Source: Macrobrachium rosenbergii (taxonomy: Eukaryota; Arthropoda; Malacostraca; Decapoda; Palaemonidae). Taken from it: a stretch of 64,000 nt of DNA. Below are positions 34,901-45,860 of this stretch, piece after piece. The notes below the pieces were generated by a model. That model was not told the DNA's origin. It did not search any database and saw nothing but the letters and a program-made list of their open reading frames with translations. Each line of letters starts with the position of its first letter. The stretch's first letter is position 1. The stretch is from assembly GCF_040412425.1 (NCBI RefSeq), contig NC_089781.1:49293227-49357226 (forward strand). The letters are read 5' to 3'. The position numbers and the translations under genes are program-made.

Positions 34901-35820
34901 AAGTGAGAATAATTCAGACTAGATTAATAGTGGATGTTGTCTGTATCCTGTGCCTTAGGATTACGTATCATAAGTGGCCTAGCTTAGAATGAGGACCCTA
35001 GGATCAGATAATAACAATATCCAGGCAGAGTAAATCGATAGCCTAACAATAAGGCTACATATTAGTATAAATTTTTCCCTTTTATATAAGCCTGTGCACT
35101 TAAGTATGAGCTAAATAATCCAGGACTAGCCTAGGCATTACCTAATATCAAGTTAAGTGGTAACTGTTCATGAAACATCCCCATTTTTGGACTAAACTGT
35201 TAGCCTAGACCATGTAACCTAGGACTAGATGAAATGGTAATTAGGACTAGATGAAATTGTAATCTGTGCTGGATGAGATGGTAACCTAGCCTTAAGGCTA
35301 CATACTAAGGTAGGCTAACTGTGTTTTGTTTATGTAACCCATAAAATAATCCAGATAAGGCAGTAGCATAGATTAGAGCAAGTTATAGCCTGGCTATAAG
35401 GTTACACATTAGTGATTGCTGTTTTATATAGTAGACCAAATAGCCTAGGATTGGATATAAACAACCTGGGTTAGACAAAAAAATAGTTGACTAACTATAA
35501 GGTTACATATTAGTAAGTTTTCTGTTTTTATATAGCCTAGCCTATACATTTAAGAGTGATCTATAATAATCTGGATTAGGCAATACCCTATACTAGGTTA
35601 AGAAAGAACAAATAAGCCTAGGATTATACATCAACAGTACCCTAGCTTCAATAAAATAACCTAGTTTTTTTTGTGACTCTGTAGCATATCTGTAAGGTTA
35701 CATGCTAATAGGGTCTTATGTAGCCTATATCATTAAAGGTGATATAAACCTAGAACAGGCAGAAGCCTAACTATATTAAGTAGGAACCCCCATTTAAGAA
35801 ATGTCCTACTATTAGCCTAA
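34901..35820. repeat. Old tandem-like repeats, unit about 100 bp
   Basis: The word AAGGYTACATATTAGTA (variants) recurs at 35051, 35294, 35399, 35499 and 35694, with spacings of about 243, 105, 100 and 195. AGCCTA and CCTAGGATTA words recur between them. This fits a strongly diverged ~100-bp array just left of the satellite. Confidence 0.6.
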
Positions 35821-35829
35821 AACAGCGAT

Positions 35830-38800
35830 TGCCAAATATCAGATGAAAGGGTACTCTCGGCCATATAAAGCAGAAAAACAGATATCAGATGAGATGACAG
35901 AGTACTCTCGGCCATATAAAACAGAAAAACAGATATCAGATGAAAGGGTACTCTCGCCATATAAAGCAGAAAAACAGATATCAGATGAAAGAGTACTCTC
36001 ATATAAAGCCATATAAAACAGAAAAACAGATATCAGATGAAAGGGTACTCTGGCCATATAAAGCAGAAAAACAGATACCAGATGAAAGGGTACTCTCGCC
36101 ATATAAAGCAGAAAAACAGATATCAGATGAATGGGTACTCTCTCGGCCACATAAAGCAGAAAACAGATACCAGATGAAAGGGTACTCTCGCCATATAAAG
36201 CAAAAAACAGAAAAACAGAAACAGCAGATGAAAAGGGTACTCTCGGCCATATAAAGCAGAAAAACAGATATCAGATGAAAGGTACTCTCGTATAAAGCAG
36301 AAAACAGATATCAGATGAAAGGGTACTCACATAAAGCAGAAAAACAGATACCAGATGAAAGGGTACTCTCGGCCATATAAAGCAGAAAAACAGATAGCAG
36401 ATGAAAGGGTACTCTCGGCCATATAAAGCAGAAAAACAGATACCAGATGAATGGGTACTCTCGGCCACATAAAGCAGAAAAACAGATACCAGATGAAAGG
36501 GTACTCTCCATATAAAGCAGAAAAACAGATACCAGATGAAAGGGATACTGAAAGGGTACTCATATATAAAGCAGAAAAACAGATACCAGATGAAAGGGTA
36601 CTCTATAAAGCCATATAAAGCAGAAAAACAGATACCAGATGAAAGGGTACTCTCGGCCATATAAAGCAGAAAAACAGATATCAGATGAAAGGGTACTCTC
36701 TCGCCATATAAAGCAGAAAAACAGATATCAGATGAAAGGGTACTCTCGGCCATATAAAGATATCAGAAAAACAGATATCAGATGAAAGGGTACTCTCAAA
36801 GCCATATAAAAAACAGATATCAGATGAAAGGGTACAGAAAACAGATAACAGATACCAGATGAAAGGTACTCTGAAAGGGTACTGGCCATATAAAGCAGAA
36901 AAACAGATATCATATAAAGCAGAAAAACAGATACCAGATGAAAGGGTACTCTCGGCCATATAAAGCCATATAAAGCAGAAAAAACAGATACCAGATGAAA
37001 GGGTACTCTCGGCCATATAAACAGAAAAACAGATATCAGATGAAAGGGTACAGATATCAGATGAAAGCCATATATAAAAACAGAAAAACAGATATCAGAT
37101 GAAAAGGGGTACTCCATATAAAGAAAAAATACTAGATGAAAGGGTACTCGGCCATATAAAGCAGAAAAAACAGATATCAGATATAAAAGCCAGAAAACAG
37201 ATATCAGATGAAAGGGTACTCTCGGCCATATAAAGCAGAAAAACAGATATCAGATGAAAGGGTACTGAAAGGGTACTCTCGGCCATATAAAGCAGAAAAA
37301 CAGATACCAGATGAAAGGGTACTCTCGGCCATATAAAGCAGAAAAACAGATACCAGATGAAAGGGTACTCTATAAAGCAGAAAAACAGATATCAGATGAA
37401 AGGGTACTTTCCATATAAAGCAGATGAAAGGGTACTCTCGGCCATATAAAGAAAAACAGATGAAAAACAGTACTCTCGGCCATATAAAGCAGAAAAACAG
37501 ATATCAGATGAAAGGGTACTCTCGGCCATATAAAGCAGAAAAACAGATATCAGATGAAAGGGTACTCAACTCGCAGATATAAAGCAGAAAAACAGATATC
37601 AGATGAAAGGGTACTCTCGGCCATATAAAGCAGAAAACAGATACCAGATGAAAGGGTACTCTCCATATAAAGCAGAAAAACAGATATCAGAGATGAAAGG
37701 GTACTCTCGGCCATATAAAGCAGAAAACAGATATCAGATGAAAGGGTTGCTCTCATTAGCCAATAAAGCAGAAAACAGATATCAGATGAAAGGGTACTCT
37801 CGGCCATATAAAGCAGAAAAACAGATATCAGATGAAAGGGTACTCTCGGCCATATAAAGCAGAAAAACAGATATCAGATGAAAGGGTACTCTCGAAAACA
37901 GCAATATAAAGCAGAAAACAGATGAAAGATGAAAGGTACTCTCGGCCATATAAAGCAGAAAAACAGATACCAGATGAAAGGGTACTCTAAAAACTGAAAA
38001 ACCATATAAAAAGCAGAAAACAGATATCAGATGAAAGGGTACTCTCAGGCCATATAAAGCAGAAAACAGATATCAGATGAAAGGGTACTGAAAGGTACTC
38101 TGGCCATATAAAGCAGAAAACAGATACCAGATGAAAGGGTACTCTCGGCCATATAAAGCAGAAAAACAGATACCAGATGAAAGGGTACTCGGCCATATAA
38201 AGCAGAAAACAGATATCAGAAAAGGGTACTCGGGCATATAAAAAGCAGAAAAACAGATATCAGATGAAAGGGTACTCTCGCCATATAAAGCAGAAAAACA
38301 GATACCAGTTGAAAGGGTACTCGGCCATATAAAGCAGAAAAACAGATATCAGATGAAAGGGTACTTTCTCGGCCATATAAAGCAGAAAAACAGATATCAG
38401 ATGAGATGAAAGGGTACTTATCGCCATATAAAGCAGAAAAACAGATATCAGATGAAAGGGTACTCGGCCATATAAAGCAGAAAAACAGATATCAGATGAA
38501 AGGGTACTCTCGGCCATATAAAGCAGAAAAACAGATACCAGATGAAAGGGTACTCTCGGCCATATAAAGCAGAAAACAGATACCAGATGAAAGGGTACTC
38601 TCGGCCATATAAAGCAGAAAACAGATACCAGATGAAAGGGTACTTCGGCCATATAAAGCAGAAAACAGATATCAGATGAAAGGGTACTGGTCATATAAAG
38701 CAGAAAAACAGATATCAGATGAAAGGGTACTCTCGCCATATAAAACAGAAAAACAGATACCAGATGAAAGGGTACTCGGCCATATAAAGCAGAAAAACAG

Positions 38801-41800
38801 ATACCAGATGAAAGGGTACTACTCGCCATATAAAGCAGAAAAACAGATATCAGATGAAAGGGTACTCTCGGCCATATAAAGCAGAAAAACAGATACAGAT
38901 GAAAGGGTACTCGGCCATATAAAGCAGAAAAACATATCAGATGAAAGGGTACTCTCAGCCATATAAAGCAGAAAAAGATACCAGATGAAAGGGTACTCTC
39001 GCCATATAAAGCAGAAAAACAGATACCAGATGAAAGGGTACTACTCGGCCATATAAAGCAGAAAAACAGATATCAGATGAAAGGGTACTCTCCGTTTATA
39101 AAGCAGAAAAACAGATATCAGATGAAAGGGTACTCGGCCATATAAAGCAGAAAAACAGATATCAGATGAAAGGGTACTCTCGGCCATATAAAGCAGAAAA
39201 ACAGATATCAGATGAAAGGGTACTCTCATTTATCATATAAAGCAGAAAAACAGATATCAGATGAAAGGGTACTCTCGGCCATATAAAGCAGAAAAACAGA
39301 TATCAGATGAAAGGGTACTCTCGGCCATATAAAGCAGAAAAACAGATATCAGATGAAAGGGTACTCTCGGCCATATAAAGCAGAAAAACAGATACCAGAT
39401 GAAAGGGTACTCTCGGCCATATAAAGCAGAAAAACAGATACCAGATGAAAGGGTACTCTCGGCCATATAAAGCAGAAAAACAGATACCAGATGAAAGGGT
39501 ACTCTCGGCCATATAAAGCAGAAAAACAGATACCAGATGAAAGGGTACTCTCGGCCATATAAAGCAGAAAAAACAGATATCAGATGAAAGGGTACTCTGG
39601 CCATATAAAGCAGAAAAACAGATATCAGATGAAAGGGTACTCTCGGCCATATAAAGCAGAAAAACAGATACCAGATGAAAGGGTACTCTCTAAAGCAGAA
39701 AACAGGCCATATAAAGCAGAAAAACAGATATCAGATGAAAGGGTACTATATATAAGCAGAAAAACAGATATATATAAAGCAGAAAACAGATACCAGATGA
39801 AAGGGTACTCTCGGCCATATAAAGCAGAAAAAAAGATACCAGATGAAAGGGTACTCTCGGCCATATAAAAGAAAAGAAAAAAAGGGTAGATATCATATGA
39901 AACAGATACCAGATGAAAGGTACTCTCGGCCATATAAAGCAGAAAAACAGATATCAGATGAAAGGGTACTCTCGCCATATAAAGCAGAAAAAGATACCAG
40001 ATGAAAGGGTACTCTCGGCCATATAAAGCAGAAAAACAGATACCAGATGAAAGGGTACTCTATAAAGCGGCCATATAAAGCAGAAAAACAGATATCAGAT
40101 GAAAGGGTACTCGGCCATATAAAGCAGAAAAACAGATACCAGATGAAAGGGTACTCTCGGCCATATAAAAGCAGAAAAACAGATACCAGATGAAAGGGTA
40201 CTGGCCATATAAAGCAGAAAAACAGATATCAGATGAAAGGGTACTCTCGGCCATATAAAGCAGAAAAACAGATACCAGATGAAAGGGTACTCTCGGCCAT
40301 ATAAAGCAGAAAAACAGATATCAGATGAAAGGGTACTCGGCCATATAAAGCAGAAAAACAGATACCAGATGAAATGGTACTCTCGGCCATATAAAGCAGA
40401 AAAACAGATACCAGATGAAAGGGTACTCTCGGCCATATAAAGCAGAAAAACAGATATCAGATGAAAGGGTACTCGGCCATATAAAGCAGAAAAACAGATA
40501 TCAGATGAAAGGGTACTCTCGCCATATAAAGCAGAAAAACAGATATCAGATGAAAGGGTACTCTCGCCATATAAAGCAGAAAAACAGATACCAGATGAAA
40601 TGGTACTCTCAGCCATATAAAGCAGAAAAACAGATATCAGATGAAGGGGTACTCTCGGCCATATAAAGCAGAAAAACAGATATCAGATGAAAGGGTACTC
40701 TCGGCCATATAAAGCAGAAAACAGATATCAGATGAAAGGGTACTCTATACCATATAAAGCAGAAAAACAGATATCAGATGAAAGGGTACTCTCGGCCATA
40801 TAAAGCAGAAAAAACAGATATCAGATGAAAGGGTACTCAGATGAAAGGGTACTCGCCATATAAAGCAGAAAAACAGATATCAGATGAAAGGGTACTCTCT
40901 TGGCCATATAAAGCAGAAAACAGATATCAGATGAAAGGGTACTCTCACATATAAAGCAGAAAAACAGATATCAGATGAAAGAGTACTCTCGGCCATATAA
41001 AACAGAAAAACAGATATCAGATGAAAGGGTACTCTCGCCATATAAAGCAGAAAAACAGATATCAGATGAATGGGTACTCTCGGCCACATAAAGCAGAAAA
41101 ACAGATATCAGATGAAAGGGTACTCTCGGCCATAAAAGCAGAAAAACAGATACCAGATGAAAGGGTACTCTCGGCCATATAAAGCAGAAAAACAGATATC
41201 AGATGAAAGGGTACTCTCGCCATATAAAGCAGAAAAACAGATAAGATGAAAGGGTACTCTAAAGCCATATAAAGCAGAAAAACAGATATCAGATGAAAGG
41301 GTACTTCTAAGAAATCCCATATGGAGGAAAAACATATCAGATGAAAGGGTACTCTCCCACGAAGCAGAAAAACAGATAAGAGCAGAAAAAAAAACAGATA
41401 TCAGATGAAAGGGTACCCGTACCATATAAAGGTCGCCAGATGAAAGGGTACTCTCACGTGGAAAACAGATACGCTGACAAAGCAGAAAAACAGATACCAG
41501 ATGAAAGGGTACTCTCCAGCCATATAAAGCAGAAAAACAGATATCAGATGAAAGGGCCTTTTCACGCCATATAAAGCAGAAAAACAGATACCAGATGAAA
41601 AAAACAGATACAGATGAAAGGGTAACTCTCGCAAAGCCATATAAAACAGCAGAAAAACAGATATCAGATGCCAGATGAAAGGGTACTCTCAGCCATATAA
41701 AAGCAGAAAAACAGATATCAGAAAAAGCTGGTACTCCCATATAAAGAGAAAACAGGACACGAGACGCAGAAAAACAGATACAGAAACTAGGCCTATAAAG

Positions 41801-42095
41801 CAGAAAAACAGATATCAGATGAATATTTAAAAAGAAAAACGACGCTTCAAAACATCCAGTCCAAGGGGTACCAGATAAAGACAGAAAAACAGCTAACAGG
41901 CATTTAAGGGTTCTCTAAATTCTAAACAGATACAATAAAAGATAACATAGAGGGCTCAGCAGATGAAATACTTATATAAAGCAGAAAAACAGATATCAGA
42001 TGAAAGGGTAATTAAGGCATAACATTTAAACAATGCATATAAAGACATTTGAAAAACAGATATGTGAATATAGAATTATTTTCTGTAAAGTTTAT
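35830..42095. repeat. Satellite array, 46-bp unit
   Basis: Unit (two halves): CAGATATCAGATGAAAGGGT then ACTCTCGGCCATATAAAGCAGAAAAA, 46 bp, repeated about 130 times. The main variants are GATATC/GATACC in the first half and loss of 2-5 bases in CTCTCGG. 39240-39600 is the most regular part. Disordered stretches lie at 36830-37600. 41300-42095 is a blended edge (see findings). All three minus-strand frames of the unit are stop-free, giving one 46-residue cycle; frames here are a by-product, not genes. No link to centromere function can be shown from the sequence. Confidence 0.95.
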
Positions 42096-42109
42096 ATCTT
42101 TTAATTTGT

Positions 42110-42757
42110 AAATAAGCCTAGAATAGGTTAAGCAGGAACCTTCTAAGAAATCCTTCTGTTGGAGGCCTCCCAAATGTCACTTTGATGCCCCTCAGGACAC
42201 CCTGATGCTTCATAATTAAAACAACTGGATGTGGTCCTTGGTCGCCATAGGTCATGCAAGGCTGAACAACACGCTGCTGAGAAGCTGGGTCACTCTGGTT
42301 GCTGGGTCCTTCTCCAGCATCCAAGTCCAAAACTGCCTCACACGCTCACTTCCGACAGGCAATGTGGTTTTTCACGCTCCTGACACCTTTGCGACATCTA
42401 TGTAAACGTTCTGTTGCAGCACGTCTGTTTGAACACTCAAAAGTTCAGCAAAACACGTCTGTTCAAATTATCGCTCCTGCAAGGGTTCTACTCTGATGCT
42501 CTCTGATGCGCATGGATGGGGAAATCGGATATATATAGCATTGCGGCCTGGGTGACGCTCAGAAACAAAACAACAGCTGGATCCGTGAACTCCCAGCATC
42601 CGACACGGCCGAGTAAACTTTGAAATCTTCCGCAAACTAGGCCTATAATTATTTTTCCGCGAATATTTAAGAAAAGAATTTTCAGTCGATGTTTGTAAAC
42701 ACTGGCATTCGACAGACAATTTTGGCGTTGTTTAAAACGTCCAACAGGCATTAAGGG
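42110..42757 (-). mobile_element. piggyBac-type element, 5' fragment
   Basis: Right edge GGCATTAAGGG followed by TTAA (42758-42761), the inverse of the 3640 start. Inside, the minus strand aligns with 3644-4240: both have CCTATAA/GGCCTATAACTC, GGGATGCTGGGAGTTCACGG-like words and then the coding text DLDAGEGPSNQSDP (DLDAGEGPSTQGDP in the other). It ends at about 42110 within the N-terminal part of the transposase, at the satellite edge. Confidence 0.85.
42118..42330 (-). pseudogene. piggyBac-like transposase, N-terminal fragment
   Basis: Encodes 70 codons, MDLDAGEGPSNQSDPASQ and, after YGDQGPHPV, VLRGIKVTFGRPP. It parallels residues near the start of the 4049 frame (VLDLDAGEGPST, DQGPYPVP, ILRGIQKIIWEA). 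There is no catalytic part. The rest of the gene is missing, replaced by satellite DNA on its left. Confidence 0.75.
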
Positions 42758-42761
42758 TTAA

Positions 42762-43377
42762 AATGATACTTCCCCACAATAAAAATGCATAGAATGGAAC
42801 AGCAGAATATTTATAAAAAATATATACAATATTATTGGAAACAGTGAATTAAGGCATAACATTTTAAACCAGGATGGCGCTCTGGTTATGTTTACATTTG
42901 TATAATACAATATGTGAATATAGAGTACAGTATAATGTAGGCTTTTTATAACAGACTCTACGCAGTACATATACAATTTTTAATATTGTTTTATTAATTT
43001 AATGTAATGACCAATTTGTTTTGCATTGAATTAGCATAAGTCAGTTTTTGCATGAACCTCAGAATTCTGATATTCATAATTACTACACTGCCTATGTATA
43101 TTGTATCAACCACTGTGTAGGCTAATTTTTTGATACAGTATGTCATTTAAAACTGTAAGAAGACTTCTAATAAGGTGTTATTTAACTATGTTAATTTGAA
43201 CTTATTTAATTGTAATTATGTTTTTTGTAAAAAGACAAGATGGTTTTTTCTTAACCTGGCCCAATGGATTAATCCATTTTCAGTTATTTAAGCATTTTTA
43301 GTTTGTTTTGTGTCTGTTTGAACTTCCAAAATAAGAACGGATTAGTTTTTGAAACCAGGGTTCTAAGTATTTATATA
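42762..43377. other. AT-rich DNA, no gene seen
   Basis: Unique-looking. Its first ~170 bp are the clean version of sequence smeared into the satellite edge (finding). Confidence 0.55.
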
Positions 43378-43453
43378 GATATATATATATATATAATATA
43401 TATATATATATATGCAATATATGATATATATATATATATATATATACATATAT

Positions 43454-43534
<81 letters not shown>

Positions 43535-43553
43535 TATATATTATATATATATA

Positions 43554-43605
<52 letters not shown>
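43378..43605. repeat. (TA)n microsatellite
   Basis: About 230 bp of TA with a few ACATAC, GCAATATATG and TTA interruptions. Confidence 0.97.
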
Positions 43606-43608
<3 letters not shown>

Positions 43609-43639
43609 TGCAAAGTTTTTCATAACAAATATTCTTTAA

Positions 43640-43975
43640 TACAGTAAACCCACCGTATTCGCATTCTCACGATTCGTGGGTTTCTCTGTGGAACATATCT
43701 ACCCATTGTTAGTGGAAAATTTGCCCATCTGTGGTATTTTTCACTGAGAAATATTCACTAATTACAGTATTTTCATATAATTTTCATGAATAAATGCACT
43801 TTTTGTGATAAAACTATTAAAATACTCAGGTATAAGCATTTTTACAGGGCTTTTCTCGTATTTAAACTCAAAATGGGCAGTTGTAAGTGTTTTTTGAAGG
43901 GTTTTATGTATTCGCGGAGGGGGGGGGGTGCGGTACGCATCCCCTGGAAATACAGGGGGTTCACTGTGTATGCTA
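43640..43975 (+). mobile_element. MITE (same family as 32655)
   Basis: Ends ACAGTAAACCCACCGTATT and, complemented, ACAGTGAACCCCCTGTATT form an inverted repeat, with TA outside each end. No coding capacity. It resembles mariner/Tigger-type MITEs. Confidence 0.75.
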
Positions 43976-44840
43976 TCAATATGTTTTCTCCATAACCTAT
44001 AAAAAATATTATAGGCTACCTATAAAAATAATAGGCTATATGCTATCAGAGCGAATTTTTTTTTTTTGTAATATAAATTATAAAAATAAATGCCCTAATG
44101 AGGTTAGGTCAGGACATAGTATTCGAGGAAAGGTTTGTTCCCATCGTTTTACACTCAGCCTAAAGTTTTCTTCACAATCTATAAAAATATATGCTATCAA
44201 TATAAATTTTCTACGTAACCTATATACACCACCACTGTACATGTTTTCCATTCACATATTGGAGAGGCAAATAAACAAACAACTGCGAGGATAAAGTAAA
44301 CAAACGCTGGACAACCAAGCCTACACAAGTCGCAAGTCAGACGACAACTCACTGCAGTAAAGTCAAGTTTTGTGCTCTTTTATAATTATAATATTATGAA
44401 AAATAGTCATCACTAATCAGAATATCACTAATACAGGAAAAAAAATCCCTTATTTAGATATGGGCGTTCTGGTGTTGTTGCTATCCCAGTCAAGACAGTT
44501 CCCATTTGTTTCGTCCCTCTCTTGTAACAAACAAGATGCAATCATTCAAATTCCTCCCTCATAAGGGTGGCACTTCTCTTGCTTATGGCAATGCAATTGC
44601 GTGAATGCACCATGCGGTACGAAAATCCGAAAAGGAAATGCGTCACAGAGCACTAGGATATCACTTGAACCAGAACCACACACAACTCGAGATAGTTTGT
44701 TGGTAAAACTCGACGCGCTATTTGGAACTGTTACCTACTTATATAATTTCATATTTCTAAAAATACGCAGTAAAAATAAGTCAAGAAGCATAAAATATTA
44801 TATGTATACTAGTTGGCACGGTACACCTGTGATAACGAAT
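43976..44840. other. Unclassified DNA with a Tigger-like end fragment
   Basis: 44395-44460 holds a diverged version of the sequence at 23843. The rest has no recognised feature. Confidence 0.4.
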
Positions 44841-44844
44841 TCAA

Positions 44845-45215
44845 AATATCGAGATACATAGACATATATACTTTTTTTATATTTGTTTGATTTTTTTTGA
44901 GAATGAACAAGCTCTTATCATAGAAAACGGGTAGTTTTAGTAGGATACTGAAGTAAATTTCTCACTTTCTACTATCCACAATTGGCAAGTCATACAAACA
45001 TTGTACGACAATTTATCGATCAATGTTGCTCACAGGGCGATATCAAGATACATAGATACATATTTACTTTATTACTTTTTTTGAAAGAGCCAGTTTTTAT
45101 TGTAGATAATGTGTATTTTAGTAGGAAAGTAATGTATATTTCTCACTTCTACCTAAAAAGTCATACAGAAAGTTTGCGACAAATTTTTGCTCAATGCCGG
45201 TAAATGCAGTGAAAA
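44845..45215. repeat. Direct duplication, unit about 197 bp
   Basis: GATACATAGACATAT at 44851 and GATACATAGATACAT at 45048 start two diverged copies that also share TTTTAGTAGGA, ATTTCTCACTT and AAGTCATACA. Confidence 0.75.
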
Positions 45216-45369
45216 AAATGTAAAAAACCTACCTAATAAAAATTTTTTTAGCAATAATATTTCAGGACATCTTTATTTAGACATATGCCAGTCCAAAACT
45301 GTAAAAATCTAAAAATCGATAATTCCTGGAAATTCAGCGATCGGTGCACCCCTTAAGGGAATATAATCT

Positions 45370-45860
45370 TTTCTATTGGTTCTTCATCATTATCAGGGAG
45401 TACTATGGTACCCTGTACACTGTTCATATTGTCATGTTTTTTTTTATATGTACCTTTATATTATCAATATTTTTTATAGTTAAGTAATTTTCTGATTGAT
45501 TTTTTTTGTGGTTTCTATCAACCACATCTGCGCTTTTATTTGTCTGAATGACATTTCAGTACTTGAATGTCGATTCAACAGGAATTTTTCTAAATTCAAT
45601 GCCAATATTTTCTTCTGTTTCTAAGGTCAGGAATCTTGACCAACTTCCACTTCCAAAAGGGAGTTGAAGTGAGTCAAGGTTGGGTCAAGATATTTGGTTT
45701 TTTTGGTTTGCTTTGTACTGGAGTATAGGGTTCCAGTTTAACTACATTAGGATTTTTATTTGACTTTTCCAAGGAAAGGTTGTCAGAGGAAGTTCCAGCG
45801 GTTGTCAAATGTGCAGAGTCATTGCCATCAAAGGGCCCAGAGGTACTTAAACCCTTATGG
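45370..45860 (-). mobile_element. LINE ORF1 5' fragment (same family as 29100-34340)
   Basis: Minus strand 45370-45580 matches 34080-34310 (the start of ORF1: EMSFRQIKAQMWLIE against EMSFKQIREKMWLIE). 45600-45860 adds an upstream Ser/Asn/Lys-rich segment that the longer copy lacks, probably the true N-terminus. It is truncated at both ends. Confidence 0.7.

Noticed and set aside
35817..41740. Dozens of minus- and plus-strand frames of 60-210 codons in the satellite
   Set aside because: They follow from the stop-free 46-bp unit, change phase at every indel, and have no start context or domain.
35830..42095. CRISPR array
   Set aside because: The repeats are contiguous 46-bp units without unique spacers, in a eukaryotic context and without cas genes.
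43303..43647. Plus-strand frames rich in Tyr-Ile over the TA microsatellite
   Set aside because: Translation of (TA)n only; the same applies to frames at 21686-21934 and 23733-23930.
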